Assembly: GCA_035079385.1 (NCBI GenBank)
Contig: JAVHKY010000003.1
Coordinates: forward strand, 11,945,501 to 12,009,500
DNA length: 64,000 nucleotides
Reading direction: 5' to 3'
Source of the DNA: Aspidiotus rigidus
Taxonomy: Eukaryota; Arthropoda; Insecta; Hemiptera; Diaspididae
Both the position numbers and the translations under genes were made by a program. Shown in pieces: positions 44,440-58,002 of the stretch (its first letter is position 1; each line of letters opens with the position of its first letter). A model generated the notes under the pieces. The model had not been told where the DNA came from. It saw nothing but the letters and a program-made list of their open reading frames with translations, and did no database searches.

Positions 44440-45190
44440 GAACGAAGAGGATTCTCGTTACGTTGGCCACCAGGGGGAATGTTATCAATTGTATGCCCGC
44501 GGAAAGAGGTCAGTGAATGCCCCATCTTTTGTAAATTGTTTTACGCGATTGAGGAAAAGTTGTCAAGAAGCTTGCTTTCTGTTGTCGACACACGGTGAGA
44601 GATCGGCGAATATTTGATTGATGCGGTAAACACGAGAAATTCTCATTGTGTTGGCCACTAGGGGAAATGATACCAAGACACTTGCTTTCTGCTTTGGACT
44701 CGCGGAAAAAGGACCACAAAAGCCCCGTGAACTATCGAAGCGGCCAGATGTGCAGACGCTGGAGTGAGTGTTACCCAGAAGGTCGTCATCTGTTGTGAGT
44801 TTTCTGTGAAAGAAGGGCAAAGACCCTGCGAATAATGGAAAGAGGCAAATGAGCGGACAATCTCTTTGTTGCAGGTAATCCAGGGAGTGTTACCGAGAAG
44901 TCGTTTTCCGTAGCGAGTTTGCGGTGAGATATTGGCTAAGACCTCGGGTACGATTAAAGCGGGCAAATGTACGAGAGTACCTTAGTGTTTCAGACAATGG
45001 CGAGAATGTTACTTAGACGATCGTCCTTTGTGGTGAGCTCGCGATGAAAGATTAGCCAGAATCCAGTCTCTGATCAGTGCAAGCAAGTGAGTGGAAATTT
45101 TCATTGTGTTATCCCCTTATGAGGGAATGTTACCGAGAAGCTAGTGTTCCAGTGTACGCTCGTGGTGGAAGATTGGTTAGAGCGCTCAAT
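44440..45190. repeat. Degenerate tandem array, unit about 115 bp
   Basis: About six to seven diverged units share, in order, a word like TTGTGTTGGCCACTAGGGG, then GAATGTTACCGAGAAG, then a T-rich word, then GTGAGCTCGCGGTGAAAGATTGGC, then AAGCGGGCAAATGAGCGG. Clear unit starts lie near 44459, 44642, 44752, 44868, 44983 and 45105. The array is GC-richer than its surroundings and ends about 500 bp before the hydroxypyruvate-isomerase-like gene. Confidence 0.7.
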
Positions 45191-45685
45191 TCAATCGATT
45201 CGGTACCTTACCTACATACGTTTTACTCTGTACCATAGGTACCTAGATATGAAAGTTTTATTTGTAGGTACTGCATTCACGTACAACCACTTCGAATTAT
45301 AATTGCATTAGATTGAAACTTTTAGTACAATCTGAATAGAACCTGAAGTTTACATCATTACACGAGATTTACTCAGGAATTTTTTAAATATTCAATCTAG
45401 CCCGAAGAGCGATTTTCGCAAAAAGTCGAGGAGTTCAAAGCAATCGTATTTCCTCTTTTGACCATTGTGACGCTAATAAACGAGGAAAAGTCTTTAGATA
45501 GTTAAATAGGCCTCGTACACAGCTGGGGTGCGTTGGATTCTGTCAAACTGTATAAACATTGCTTAGCATTGAGACGGCAATCACATCGTCACCAAAAGTG
45601 TGTCAGTGTTTTTAATTAATCGAGATCGCTATCCGGGAACAGTCGCGCTGCTTCAGAAAGTCGCGTTTTGAACCCACGAGTCTAG

Positions 45686-46504
45686 ATGTCCAAATTTAAG
45701 ACATGCCTCAATCTGTTCTTTATGTACGCAGAACATCACAAATCGCTTCTTCCGAGGTACGAGGAAGCGAGAAAATCGGGGTTCAAAGCGGTAGCAGTTC
45801 CACTTCTTATTTACGATTATTCCATAGAAGAACTCAAAAAAGCCAAAGAAGAAGCCTGCGTTGAACAAGTGCTGATTACCTCCCCCACAAATACGGCGAT
45901 AGGATTGGCGAACGGTTACGCCTGTATTCCTGGTCAAGAAGAAGAATTCCGCGAAAGCATCGATAAAGCGCTAGATTACGCACGTGCCTTGAATTGTAAA
46001 TTTGTCCACATAATCGCCGGCATTGTTGAGTCACCAACTGCGGAGCACGATGAAGTTTACTTGAAAAATATTCGTCACGCCGTCTCACTTTTTGAGGAGG
46101 AGAATATCGTCACGATTATCGAACCTATATGTGAGTACGCGATCCCAAATTATTACATGAATTGTTACTATAAAGCTAAGAAGGTTATCGAACAAATCAA
46201 TAGCCCCAACTTGAAACTTATGCTCGATGTCTATCACCTACAGTCCATCCATGGAGACTTGACGAACAAAATCAAACTTTTCTTGCCACACGCAGGGCTC
46301 GTTCAAATAGCGCAGGTACCCCATCGTCACGAACCAGATACCATCGGCGAACTGGACTTCCGTTATATATTCAAATTATTGAAAGAATTGAAGTATTCGG
46401 GTTATGTGTCGCTGCATCAGGATCCAGCGAAAGGTTCCGATGAAGGATTGGAATTTCTGAGGAATGGTACGTACCCTGAATTAGAACCACTTCAGCGCCC
46501 TTGA
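45686..46504 (+). CDS. Hydroxypyruvate-isomerase-like protein, intronless
   Basis: The 272-residue product is a xylose-isomerase-like TIM barrel of the hydroxypyruvate isomerase family, which interconverts hydroxypyruvate and tartronate semialdehyde. Family marks are FKAVAVPLLIYDY, IPGQEEEFRESIDKALDYA, the first catalytic glutamate in TIIEP (about E146), metal-binding-type residues in LMLDVYH (D181) and IAQVPHRHEP (Q210), and GELDF. The second catalytic glutamate, expected in the VGCEY-type motif near the C-terminus, is apparently replaced: the aligned stretch reads VSLHQDP with histidine at 244. An in-frame TAG stands directly before the ATG, fixing the start. There is no intron, unlike every other gene in the window, so a retrocopy origin is possible. 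The frame is fully open and therefore probably expressed. Confidence 0.9.
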   Translation: MSKFKTCLNLFFMYAEHHKSLLPRYEEARKSGFKAVAVPLLIYDYSIEELKKAKEEACVEQVLITSPTNTAIGLANGYACIPGQEEEFRESIDKALDYARALNCKFVHIIAGIVESPTAEHDEVYLKNIRHAVSLFEEENIVTIIEPICEYAIPNYYMNCYYKAKKVIEQINSPNLKLMLDVYHLQSIHGDLTNKIKLFLPHAGLVQIAQVPHRHEPDTIGELDFRYIFKLLKELKYSGYVSLHQDPAKGSDEGLEFLRNGTYPELEPLQRP

Positions 46505-49504
46505 CAAGATCAATCTTTTAAAACTCTTCGTCTTGATTAATTTTGACGCATTAAACGATTCTAAATCTGATCTTTATCTTTGTAAACAATTAATAGACTC
46601 GCCTCCTCGCAAAGTGAAAAGGGACCTTTCATTTTTTAGGAATTTTGAGTCAATTCTTGTCACACAATGAAAAGTATTTTAGATGGAATAGTATTGAGGT
46701 ACCAACAGTTTTTCTTCGACTACCTGCTGACGACTCATATCCACTCGCAGAGCGTCTCGAATCTAGTCGTCGATAACTGCAACTACACATATTTAAGCAT
46801 GAACACGTTTGTAGGCCTAAGTCTTTTGCAATATAAGTACACTTGAACTGCGATAAAATTGAGAGGAAAATCTTATAAATCTCGTGGACTGCTGTAGAGA
46901 TTCAATGATTAAAGACTAGGTCTATATCCAGTAGAAGCATTGAAAGAATAATAAAAAAAAAAAAAAAAAATAGTTCACCAGTAAAACTTTTTTTTTTAAT
47001 CATAAAATTCGGTAATGTTGTATTTGTACGCTTTGTCCTTCTTCAGCTCGAAACAGCGAATATGCAGTTGCTTACTCTACAATATTTTTCAACTTCAGGG
47101 TATTTATATTTACTCTCCTGAGCCCCATTTACGAGACACGAGCGGAGAGGATTATCAACATAAAAATTTTTAAGTCAATACTTGGGAAAAAATAGTAGCA
47201 ATAATGAGAGTAATTTTAAATCAGAACAAGTTCGAAGAATTTCAGCCAAACTAAACAAATCATTCTAGTCTAGCACTGGAACGAGACAGCGAATACCTAG
47301 TCGACCGCCATTATATAGATTTTCAGTAGTCATTTATTTTCACAGTTTCGTACTTATTTAGATGAGGAATTTACAACATATCTAGGCTAGGTACCCTAGC
47401 ATTGTATTCAGTATTTTGCTTTGGCAAACTGTCAAGATAATCCTTTTGCTATTTTTAAAGTGCTACAAGGTGTTTTACGTCATCAAATGAGGGAAGTTTA
47501 AGGATTAATTTTGAGAAAACGGCTAAAGATGGTGGCCGATGTTCGTGCTTTATACTTTTACAGTCAAATTCTTTTATGAAATTGGACTCATTTATTCGTT
47601 CAAAAGGGAAGTTGAATAATAATTAAAGTAAAGATTCTCTATAGAAGCTTCGATTAGTACGAAAAAAAAATCCTTTAGGGCTATGATCAACTAATGATAA
47701 ACACGTCACTCTAGCCCTTTCTCCTCTAAGGTTACAATCAAACAAACTTTGAAAATTTGATAAGTACTTATACTCAATTTTCTGTGCTCGAAACACCGCA
47801 TAATACCTACACGTGTTCCTTCTTTATTACTGACTAAGAAAAAGTGGTAATGGAAAAATTTGTAATGTATTTATCTAAATCTTCTTTTTATTATTTTGTA
47901 AGGGTAGGTACATGCTCTACCTAGTCACTCACATGCAGACACACACGAAATATGTATTACGTGTTGCGATTTTTAACGTTGCCTAAAGATCATTCAGAAT
48001 ATTTCGCAAACAATCAACTAATCAGCCGTATTTTCCTCAACTTCAAGAATAAATTACACCATGTTCCTAAACATTTTATGCATTGTTCAATATGTTATGT
48101 GTGGGCAAAAATCGCTACCCGCAGCACACCATTTTGTGTAATACACGTATATTTCCTGTGTGTGAGTGACTACGTAAAGCATACCCTTAAATGAAGAATT
48201 AAGTCTAATTATTCTAATAACTGACAGTCCGAAATATACCACAGGTCTATATTTCGCATCTAAAAATAAATATTAGTGTTTCAAAAATTCATCTCTGTAT
48301 AATTATATTGCCATTGAATTGATGTATTTTCCACGGAACTATACTCGAATCTTAATCCTAGACTGTTTTCACTACCAATTTTCGCCTTCATATAATTTTT
48401 TGCAGTCTAGATTAAGAGTCTAGGTATTTAAAGACCAAAAAAGTCAATGATTTTTGATTTTGCATGAATATAGGTGGGTACGCATAGGTATTGTCAATGA
48501 TTGATCAGTTAATCTTGTATCTTTTGTGTAGGAAGAAGAAAATTTTTCTTCTCCGATATGATTAATATTTTACGAACATTATAATTACGTAGACCTGAGT
48601 CAATTGTTCATAAATGATCCCTCTAATTCATTTTCACACTGGTCCACGTCTCTAAGAAGTACCTACAAAGTTTTAAAGAGAGAATTTCATCGTCAGTTTC
48701 ATATCTTTATAGCCAATCTAATCCGCATCTAAGTATAATTCGTCGGCTAACCTCTTCACATCCTAATAAAGAGGTAAGTAAATTATAAATATGTATCAGC
48801 TTCGCAAATACGATGTTATCGATTGTAAGAATAAATTATTAGTTCTTCGTTTAATTCGCCTGCGATGCTGGACGCAATGCGTAATTCGGAACGTCGCGAA
48901 AATAAATTGTTGAAAAGTGGATACGAGTGTCGATTTTTGATTTCAACAAAATATATTTCTATTTGGTAATGCTGGCTATTTTTCCTAATTTTAATAGAGC
49001 ACGCTTCGAGAATTTGGAGTGCAAGACTACTATATGTACAGAAGTGATCATTTTCCGAAAGTGTTCAGATCGAAATGTAAATGATCTCACGTGAAAGATA
49101 ATTTAAAAACGAATAAAATTTCTTCTCTTCAATTTCTTAATTAAAGCTTTTGTTCTCGAGATAATATTTAGAGATTAGCGTACTATATAGACTGAGAGCT
49201 GTCAGCAGCTGCAGTCAGCGCACCGAATAATGATTCATTGATTCGAAGAAAATGATTCTTCAAACCGTTCAAACGTTCAGTCGACGATTCGGCAACGCGG
49301 GAACGATTCCGAAAGTCAACAAACAAAGAAATAAAAACAAACAAGCAAGCCGCTACCAAGGTGCTAGCGCTGAGTACACATTGAAAATAAAAAATGAAAC
49401 AGTAGAATGAGTAAAACACGGTACTTGGTACTCATCTATGCGCTGAATAATTGTGTTTCATCTTTCATCGTAATATCGTTACTCACTTGAATTGATACAT
49501 CGAG
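46505..49504. other. Gene-free stretch between the isomerase-like gene and reptin
   Basis: No gene, mobile-element end or clear array is seen over 3 kb. A weak inverted repeat (CTTAATCCTAGACTG and CAGTCTAGATTAAGAG, about 48350-48423) is the only structure noted. The last few hundred bases should hold the reptin promoter and 5' UTR. Confidence 0.45.
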
Positions 49505-52581
<3,077 letters not shown>

Positions 52582-52793
52582 TGATTGTACTATCAGAAAG
52601 TTTTTATTATTGAATGTATACTGTGTATGCACGTGTTGTAAGGATTTTTATATTCAATCAAACCTATTTTATTTTTTTTAAATATACACTGTAAAGCTCA
52701 TATTATGCTTTCATGTCGGTTAATTTCTGAGCCTGTTATTTTTTCCTTTTTTTTCGTGTTACGTTTTCAAGAGGTTCCTAACTCTTGAATAAA

Positions 52794-55165
52794 TATGAGA
52801 CACTTTTATTTGTAATACTAGTCAGCTTACCGTTCAAAATTAAGTTCTTTTTTCCTCATGCTGAATAAACAAATATGTTTCGGAAGAACTGTTCCGCAAT
52901 TCAATACGACCACCCGCTAATTCAATGTTTATTAAGGCATAAATTATAACTTCTTGAAAAGTTCCCGTAAGAATACAACGTCTGCTGAAAATTATAAGGT
53001 ATATTCAAATAATCAGTTGACCATAGTATTCTTCTTGAACCACTCATTCAATTTCAGGTTAAAACTCGGATGGTGTGTTATTCTCTCTAAATAATTCTTT
53101 TCCAAGCCCTTTTGGACATTATGATGAAGCTCTTGAAACAGTCGTATTGGTTAGTATTTTCAGATCAACCAAAATAGTATTCTGGAAATTGAAAGTCCAA
53201 ATCAAGGGTCGAGTAGAATTTTAAAGTACGAAATATATTATCAGTTATTACTATGCCTAATCCTTTAACTATAGACGTTATAAATTTGTCTCTTTCTTAA
53301 TAGAAAACGGAAGCATGAATAACGATTTTAAGATGTATTCGTATTTCTCGCGAGTGTAAAATACTTATGAAAACTAACTTTCGTGTACTACGCATTGTTT
53401 TACTTCCAGTGTGGCATCAGCATCCCATAGAGCTTCTAAAAAGGTCGAGTGAAAAGTAGCTCGAGGAATCACGTTCTATTATTTCTCTTCCTATCCCTTC
53501 GATATTGCATCATAACTTGAATTAATGACCGTTGCTTCGTAAATTTTGAAGAGGTTTTACAGACCATGGAACAGTTGATCTCCACCTTTTCTTCGCGTCA
53601 TTTTATTGATTAGGTAGCTTGAAATATTTCTTCAATTGTCCTTTCTTTTTTCTTATCATTACGATGAAGCAAGGAATATAATATCGCATCTACTAATTCT
53701 AATTCAATGACGGATTTATCGTGGATATATGATGAAATTTTTCGAAATAGGTACCTAGCTATTTTACAACGGGCAATTCGAAAGTTGGAAAAATGAAACA
53801 ACGTAATCAAAATTTATTGTAATTATAAGCATTCACGTACATAAAATGATATGTATAAATCTAATTATAATGATTCATTCCTGACGTCTTCTATTGAGTA
53901 TCTTGCAATTAGAGTCATACTATTCAAGGTTTGATCTCCAATGAAAGGACGAGGAGGAATCGGTCTTCTATTCCATCTGCATACCAAATCATCAAGAATT
54001 ACGACAGTTCGTAAGTTTCCGATGGCAAACAAAACCGTCTTTCTTCTTGCACTACGATTTTACCTGTTGTAATAAAAAATAACAAAAAAATGATAATTAA
54101 ATTAGATAGGTATTTGAAATTCAGTAAGAAAAATTATGATAAAAGTGTGGAATATTTTTTAATAAAATACGAAATGAGCATAAAATAATGCTGCTGGCAA
54201 AATCAAGGACTAGATGTCCTGTCGTAGCAGGTGTTAGACCCGAAGTTTTGTTTTTTGTTCCCAACAACCGATAATCGCAAGGAATCGATCATGAAAAAAT
54301 CATTTTGTCAAAGCGGCGGCGTACAAGGAGGGAGAAAACGTAACGAGACTAAAAATTCCTCATCCTTGTTGAACAAACTTCCGGACGAATTATTCTCTTC
54401 TTAGTAGATATTTAATTGTGGAAATCAGTAGAAAGTTATTACCTACTACCTATTCAAGTTTCTCAGCGAACGTGAAGATCTGTTATGAATAAAATAAGTT
54501 TCAGCGACATAACTTATTATTTATAAAGAAATTAAGGACAAGGCTTTTCCCGCACAGAGTTTTATTTGAATATTTTTCAAAGTTTCGACCAAACTGGTAG
54601 CCTTTATGAAAACGAAACGAGAATGTCTTTACTTTCTTTTATACTAATTAATTAATATCCTTGCACGCGAAAAAATTGTCTCTTCGATAACTTATTATGA
54701 GGAAAAATAAGATAGGTAGTTAGCTATACCGGTAGTAAGTGAAGTACCTATTGAGAAAGGACTTCTACGAGTTGAACTTTATACTGCAGACCTTCGTATA
54801 AGACGCCGGAATATGATTTGAAATTTATGAAATTATTTTTGGAACAAATAATAAATCAATATAATCCTCAGGGTTTTCAGATTTTGTTTTCCAGCTTCTT
54901 AGTATTTCCTGAGCTATTTTTAATTGAGAATACAATAATCATGTCAGCTCCTCGTAATATTCTTTTAAAAATTAACATGTACAGTCTACATACGTTTGAT
55001 CCATCAAGATGGGTAGTTTTGCTATAGCAGTTCTACATCTGCTGTTTGGTTTCGCAGAAGTTTGGGCGGTCCATGACTATAGTAGGTACCTACTGTCAAC
55101 GATATTTATGATCCTTTGACAGTCTATTTTATAAACGTATTCTATGAATTGAGAAAAACGCTTTA
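52794..55165. other. Gene-free stretch
   Basis: AT-rich DNA downstream of reptin. No coding region, inverted ends or array could be supported. Confidence 0.45.
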
Positions 55166-55468
55166 TAGGGTGGCCAGTTTCTGGCAAACCGGGAAAAATC
55201 AGGGAATTCGAGTGTTCATGGAAAAGTCAGGGAAAAGTCATGGAATTTTGGCCAAGGTCAGGGATTTTTTTGAGACTCGCGGCTAAATAATTTGAGATAG
55301 GCATACTCCAGACTATTGTTTTAAACGAATGTGGAAAATATTATTTTGCTTCAAAAATCACGAAAGATTTTTTTCATTTTTTTTTTTAACCGAAAAAGGG
55401 GAGATTTTAGTCTGGAAAAACCTGGAAAAGTCAGGAAATTTTTTCTCGGTAAAAAACTGGCCACTCTG
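55166..55468. mobile_element. Probable hAT-type MITE (GGGTGGCCAG ends)
   Basis: The left end TAGGGTGGCCAGTTT and right end AAACTGGCCACTCTGA form an inverted repeat of about 14 bp with one mismatch. The interior repeats words such as GGAAAAGTCAGGGA and CTGGAAAA. No target duplication is found, because the right end abuts a minisatellite that has presumably replaced the original flank. Confidence 0.65.
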
Positions 55469-55862
55469 ACCGCCATCACCGTCATACCGCCGTCACCTTC
55501 ATACCGCCGTCACCGTCCTACCGCCGTCACCGTCATACCGCCGTCACCTTCATACCGCCACCGCCGTCACCGTCATACCACCGTCACCTTCATACCGCCG
55601 TCACCATCATACCGCCGTCACCTTCATACCGCCATCACCGTCATACCGCCGTCACCTTCATACCGCCCCCGCCGTCACCGTCATACCACCGTCACCTTCA
55701 TACCGCCACCGCCGTCACCGTCATACCGCCGTCACCATCATACCGCCGTCACCTTCATACCGCCGTCACCATCATACCGCCGTCACCGGCATACCGCCGT
55801 CACCATCATACCGCCGTCACCGTCATACCGCCGTCACCATCACACCGCCGTCACCATCCTAT
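55469..55862. repeat. 17-bp minisatellite (ACCGCCGTCACCNTCAT)
   Basis: About 23 units of a 17-bp sequence follow head to tail. Variants at one position are GTC, TTC or ATC. Every few units a 6-bp extension (CCGCCACCGCCGTCACC type) gives 23-bp units. The array is sharply GC-rich in AT-rich DNA and begins at the end of the preceding MITE. Because 17 is not a multiple of 3, an open frame of 213 codons across it is an artefact of the repeat. Confidence 0.9.
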
Positions 55863-56455
55863 CAATACTAATTAACTATATCAAAATTGAAATAAAAAAG
55901 TCCTACCATAAAAATGATTTTCCGCTCCCTCAATTAATAATATATTTGAGTAGGTTGCGAGTTCCCTTGTGATTCGTCTCTTTTCTAGTTTCAAACCTTA
56001 TTTCGGAATTTTTTTCTGTTTTCCAGAAATTATCTCAACGTCAACTGATGAAGGTGTCATGCAGCTTTCATTCTTTCACTTTTTCTTTTCCTGAGTTTTG
56101 ATCTCCGTCCTGATGTTTGCAAGCATAGTTTGTTGAGAAGCGATCTCGGCTATGTCTAATTTCTAGACTCATTTTGTGAATGATGGAGTCAATGATAAAC
56201 CTGGATAAACAATTGGTTCAAACAAACAAACAATAAACATTGTCACCTGAAAATTCAGCACTGAGAAAAATTCCTCAAACGCAGGATATTTCCCAAAAAG
56301 ATTTTATCTAATTAAGAATGGCAGCAGACGTACTACTTCACACTGAGAATTTAGGACGATGAATTTAAAACTGATGCTGGCGTCGCAGATTTCATCGTAG
56401 ACTGTATAATAAAACGTTACTCAAAGTATTTTTAACAGGGAACCTATTCTATGGG

Positions 56456-56525
56456 ATAGCTTGGAGGATGACATTTTAAGACTTAGAAAAATTTCGAATC
56501 CTATACTATATAGCTTGGAGGATGA
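56456..56525. repeat. Local duplication ATAGCTTGGAGGATGA at the left foldback boundary
   Basis: The 16-bp word is present at 56456-56471 and again at 56510-56525. Its first part (TATATAGCTTGGAG) also lies just outside the right end of the foldback at 61722-61735. This blurs the left boundary of the foldback element. Confidence 0.7.
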
Positions 56526-56805
56526 AAGCTCTAGCCGGGTAAGGGAGATAAAATGGCTTTGGTCGGAAAATGTTTCAAATATCCGTCAAAATGTTGTCCC
56601 CAATGAGAAAACTCGAAATCAAAAAAATTGGACCCATCCGCTCACCCACATGGGCTGCAGAGTGATTTTTAGGCCTACAATCCAAATGGCTATATCTTAG
56701 CCAATAATGATCGCACAGCGATGAAAGTTGAGGACATTTTAGTATATGTGAACGTTCATCCATGGTATTTTTTTTCAAAAAAAACCATTCATATTTTCCC
56801 TAGTT

Positions 56806-58002
56806 CAGTGGTTTTCAAACTTTTCTGCACCGCGACCCTTTTTTGATCGGATAAAATCTCGCGACCCACCGACAGTGGAATATTAGGCCTATATCTATAA
56901 TCATAACGCATTATTCGATCAAGATGGAAAGATCTTCACGAATATATCTACAAATACATGAAAATAATCGCATTCAGAAAACTTTTCCTTTCAATAGAGG
57001 TGAGGTGGCTTTCTAAAGGAAAAGCGTTGTCAAGAGTTATTGAATTGAAATCGGAGCTCCTAATGTACTTACAAGGTACGCAATCTCAACACGCTGACTT
57101 ATTTTGCACCCCCGTGTGGCTACTAAAATTAGCATTTCTGGCTGACCTCTTCGACCACCTTAATAACTTGAACATTAGCCTTCAAGGAAGAGAGGAGAAT
57201 ATTCTAACAGCGACGGATAAAATTTGTGGCTTCATCAAGAAACTTGATTTTTGGTCGACATCTCTAGCTGCTAATAAGTTCGAATCATTTTTTTTTCGTT
57301 CAAAGTATTGCTAACGAAATTGAGGAATCAGTATGCGTGAGTGATCACATCTCTGGCATGGTTCAATCCTTGAAAAATTTGAAAAAGCAACTATTTGTGT
57401 ACTTCCCCACAGAGAAAACGTCGTATTTGAATAAGCAAAGATGGATTTTGAATCCTTTTTTGGATACGGCTGTACAACTTGCTGATCTTGCCCCTAAGAT
57501 GCAAGAAAAACTCATCGAATTATCAAGTGATGGAATGCTGAAGATGGAATTTTACTCTCAAACTATTGATGTGTTTTGGTCGAAAAGAAAGATGGAGTAT
57601 CCGGAATTATCACGAGTAGCTTCAAAATTGCTGATTCCATTTGCCACGTCTTACCTATGTGAAATCACGTTCTCGTCCATGGTGAACATTAAAACAAAAA
57701 GTAGAAATAGACTTGATTTGGAAAATGATCTCATTGTGTGTGTCTCAAATACAGTACCACGGTTCGAGAAAATCGTGAAAGAGAAAAAACAAGCTCATCC
57801 CTCTCACAGAAACGTAGCTAGCGACTAGAATTAACCAATTAACCAAATTACATTTTTCCATTTTAAATTTTAGAATTTTTCTCTAGTTTTTGTACTTGAT
57901 ATTATCAAAATTCTCCTATTAAAAAAGTATTATGAGTAAAATTCTCTATTGCTTCGCGACCCACATCGACATGCCACGCGACCCACAGTTTGAAAACCAC
58001 TA
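56806..58002 (+). mobile_element. hAT transposon (ZBED5/GTF2IRD2-like), internally deleted, nested in the foldback
   Basis: The ends are CAGTGGTTTTCAAACT and its reverse complement (last base changed), with a perfect 8-bp duplication CCCTAGTT at 56798-56805 and 58003-58010. The copy is 1,197 bp. Insertion into the left arm of the foldback shifts the mirror centre of the arms by exactly half of 1,205 bp (element plus 8 bp). The right arm contains CCCTAGTT only once at the matching place, which is the empty site. Confidence 0.93.
56958..57828 (+). pseudogene. Broken hAT transposase gene
   Basis: The C-terminal half of a hAT transposase of the ZBED5/GTF2IRD2-like group. The first part (56958-57314) contains EVRWLSKGKALSRVIELKSE, the usual core motif. 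The second part (to 57828) contains the dimerisation region (YPELSRVASKLLIPFATSY, CEITFSSM, KSRNRLDLENDL). Between them the frame shifts by one base within or near a run of eight T at about 57289-57296. The N-terminus with the BED finger is absent. It cannot supply active transposase. Confidence 0.88.

Noticed and set aside
45653..46088. Minus-strand frames overlapping the isomerase-like gene
   Set aside because: They are antisense shadows of a clear plus-strand coding region with family motifs.
55469..55862. CRISPR-like array
   Set aside because: Units are 17 bp head to tail with no unique spacers, and the DNA is eukaryotic.
55331..55972. Open frame of 213 codons rich in IPPSPSYRRH-type repeats
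   Set aside because: It is the 17-bp minisatellite read in one frame. Because 17 is not divisible by three, all frames cycle through the same residues, and there is no start context or domain.
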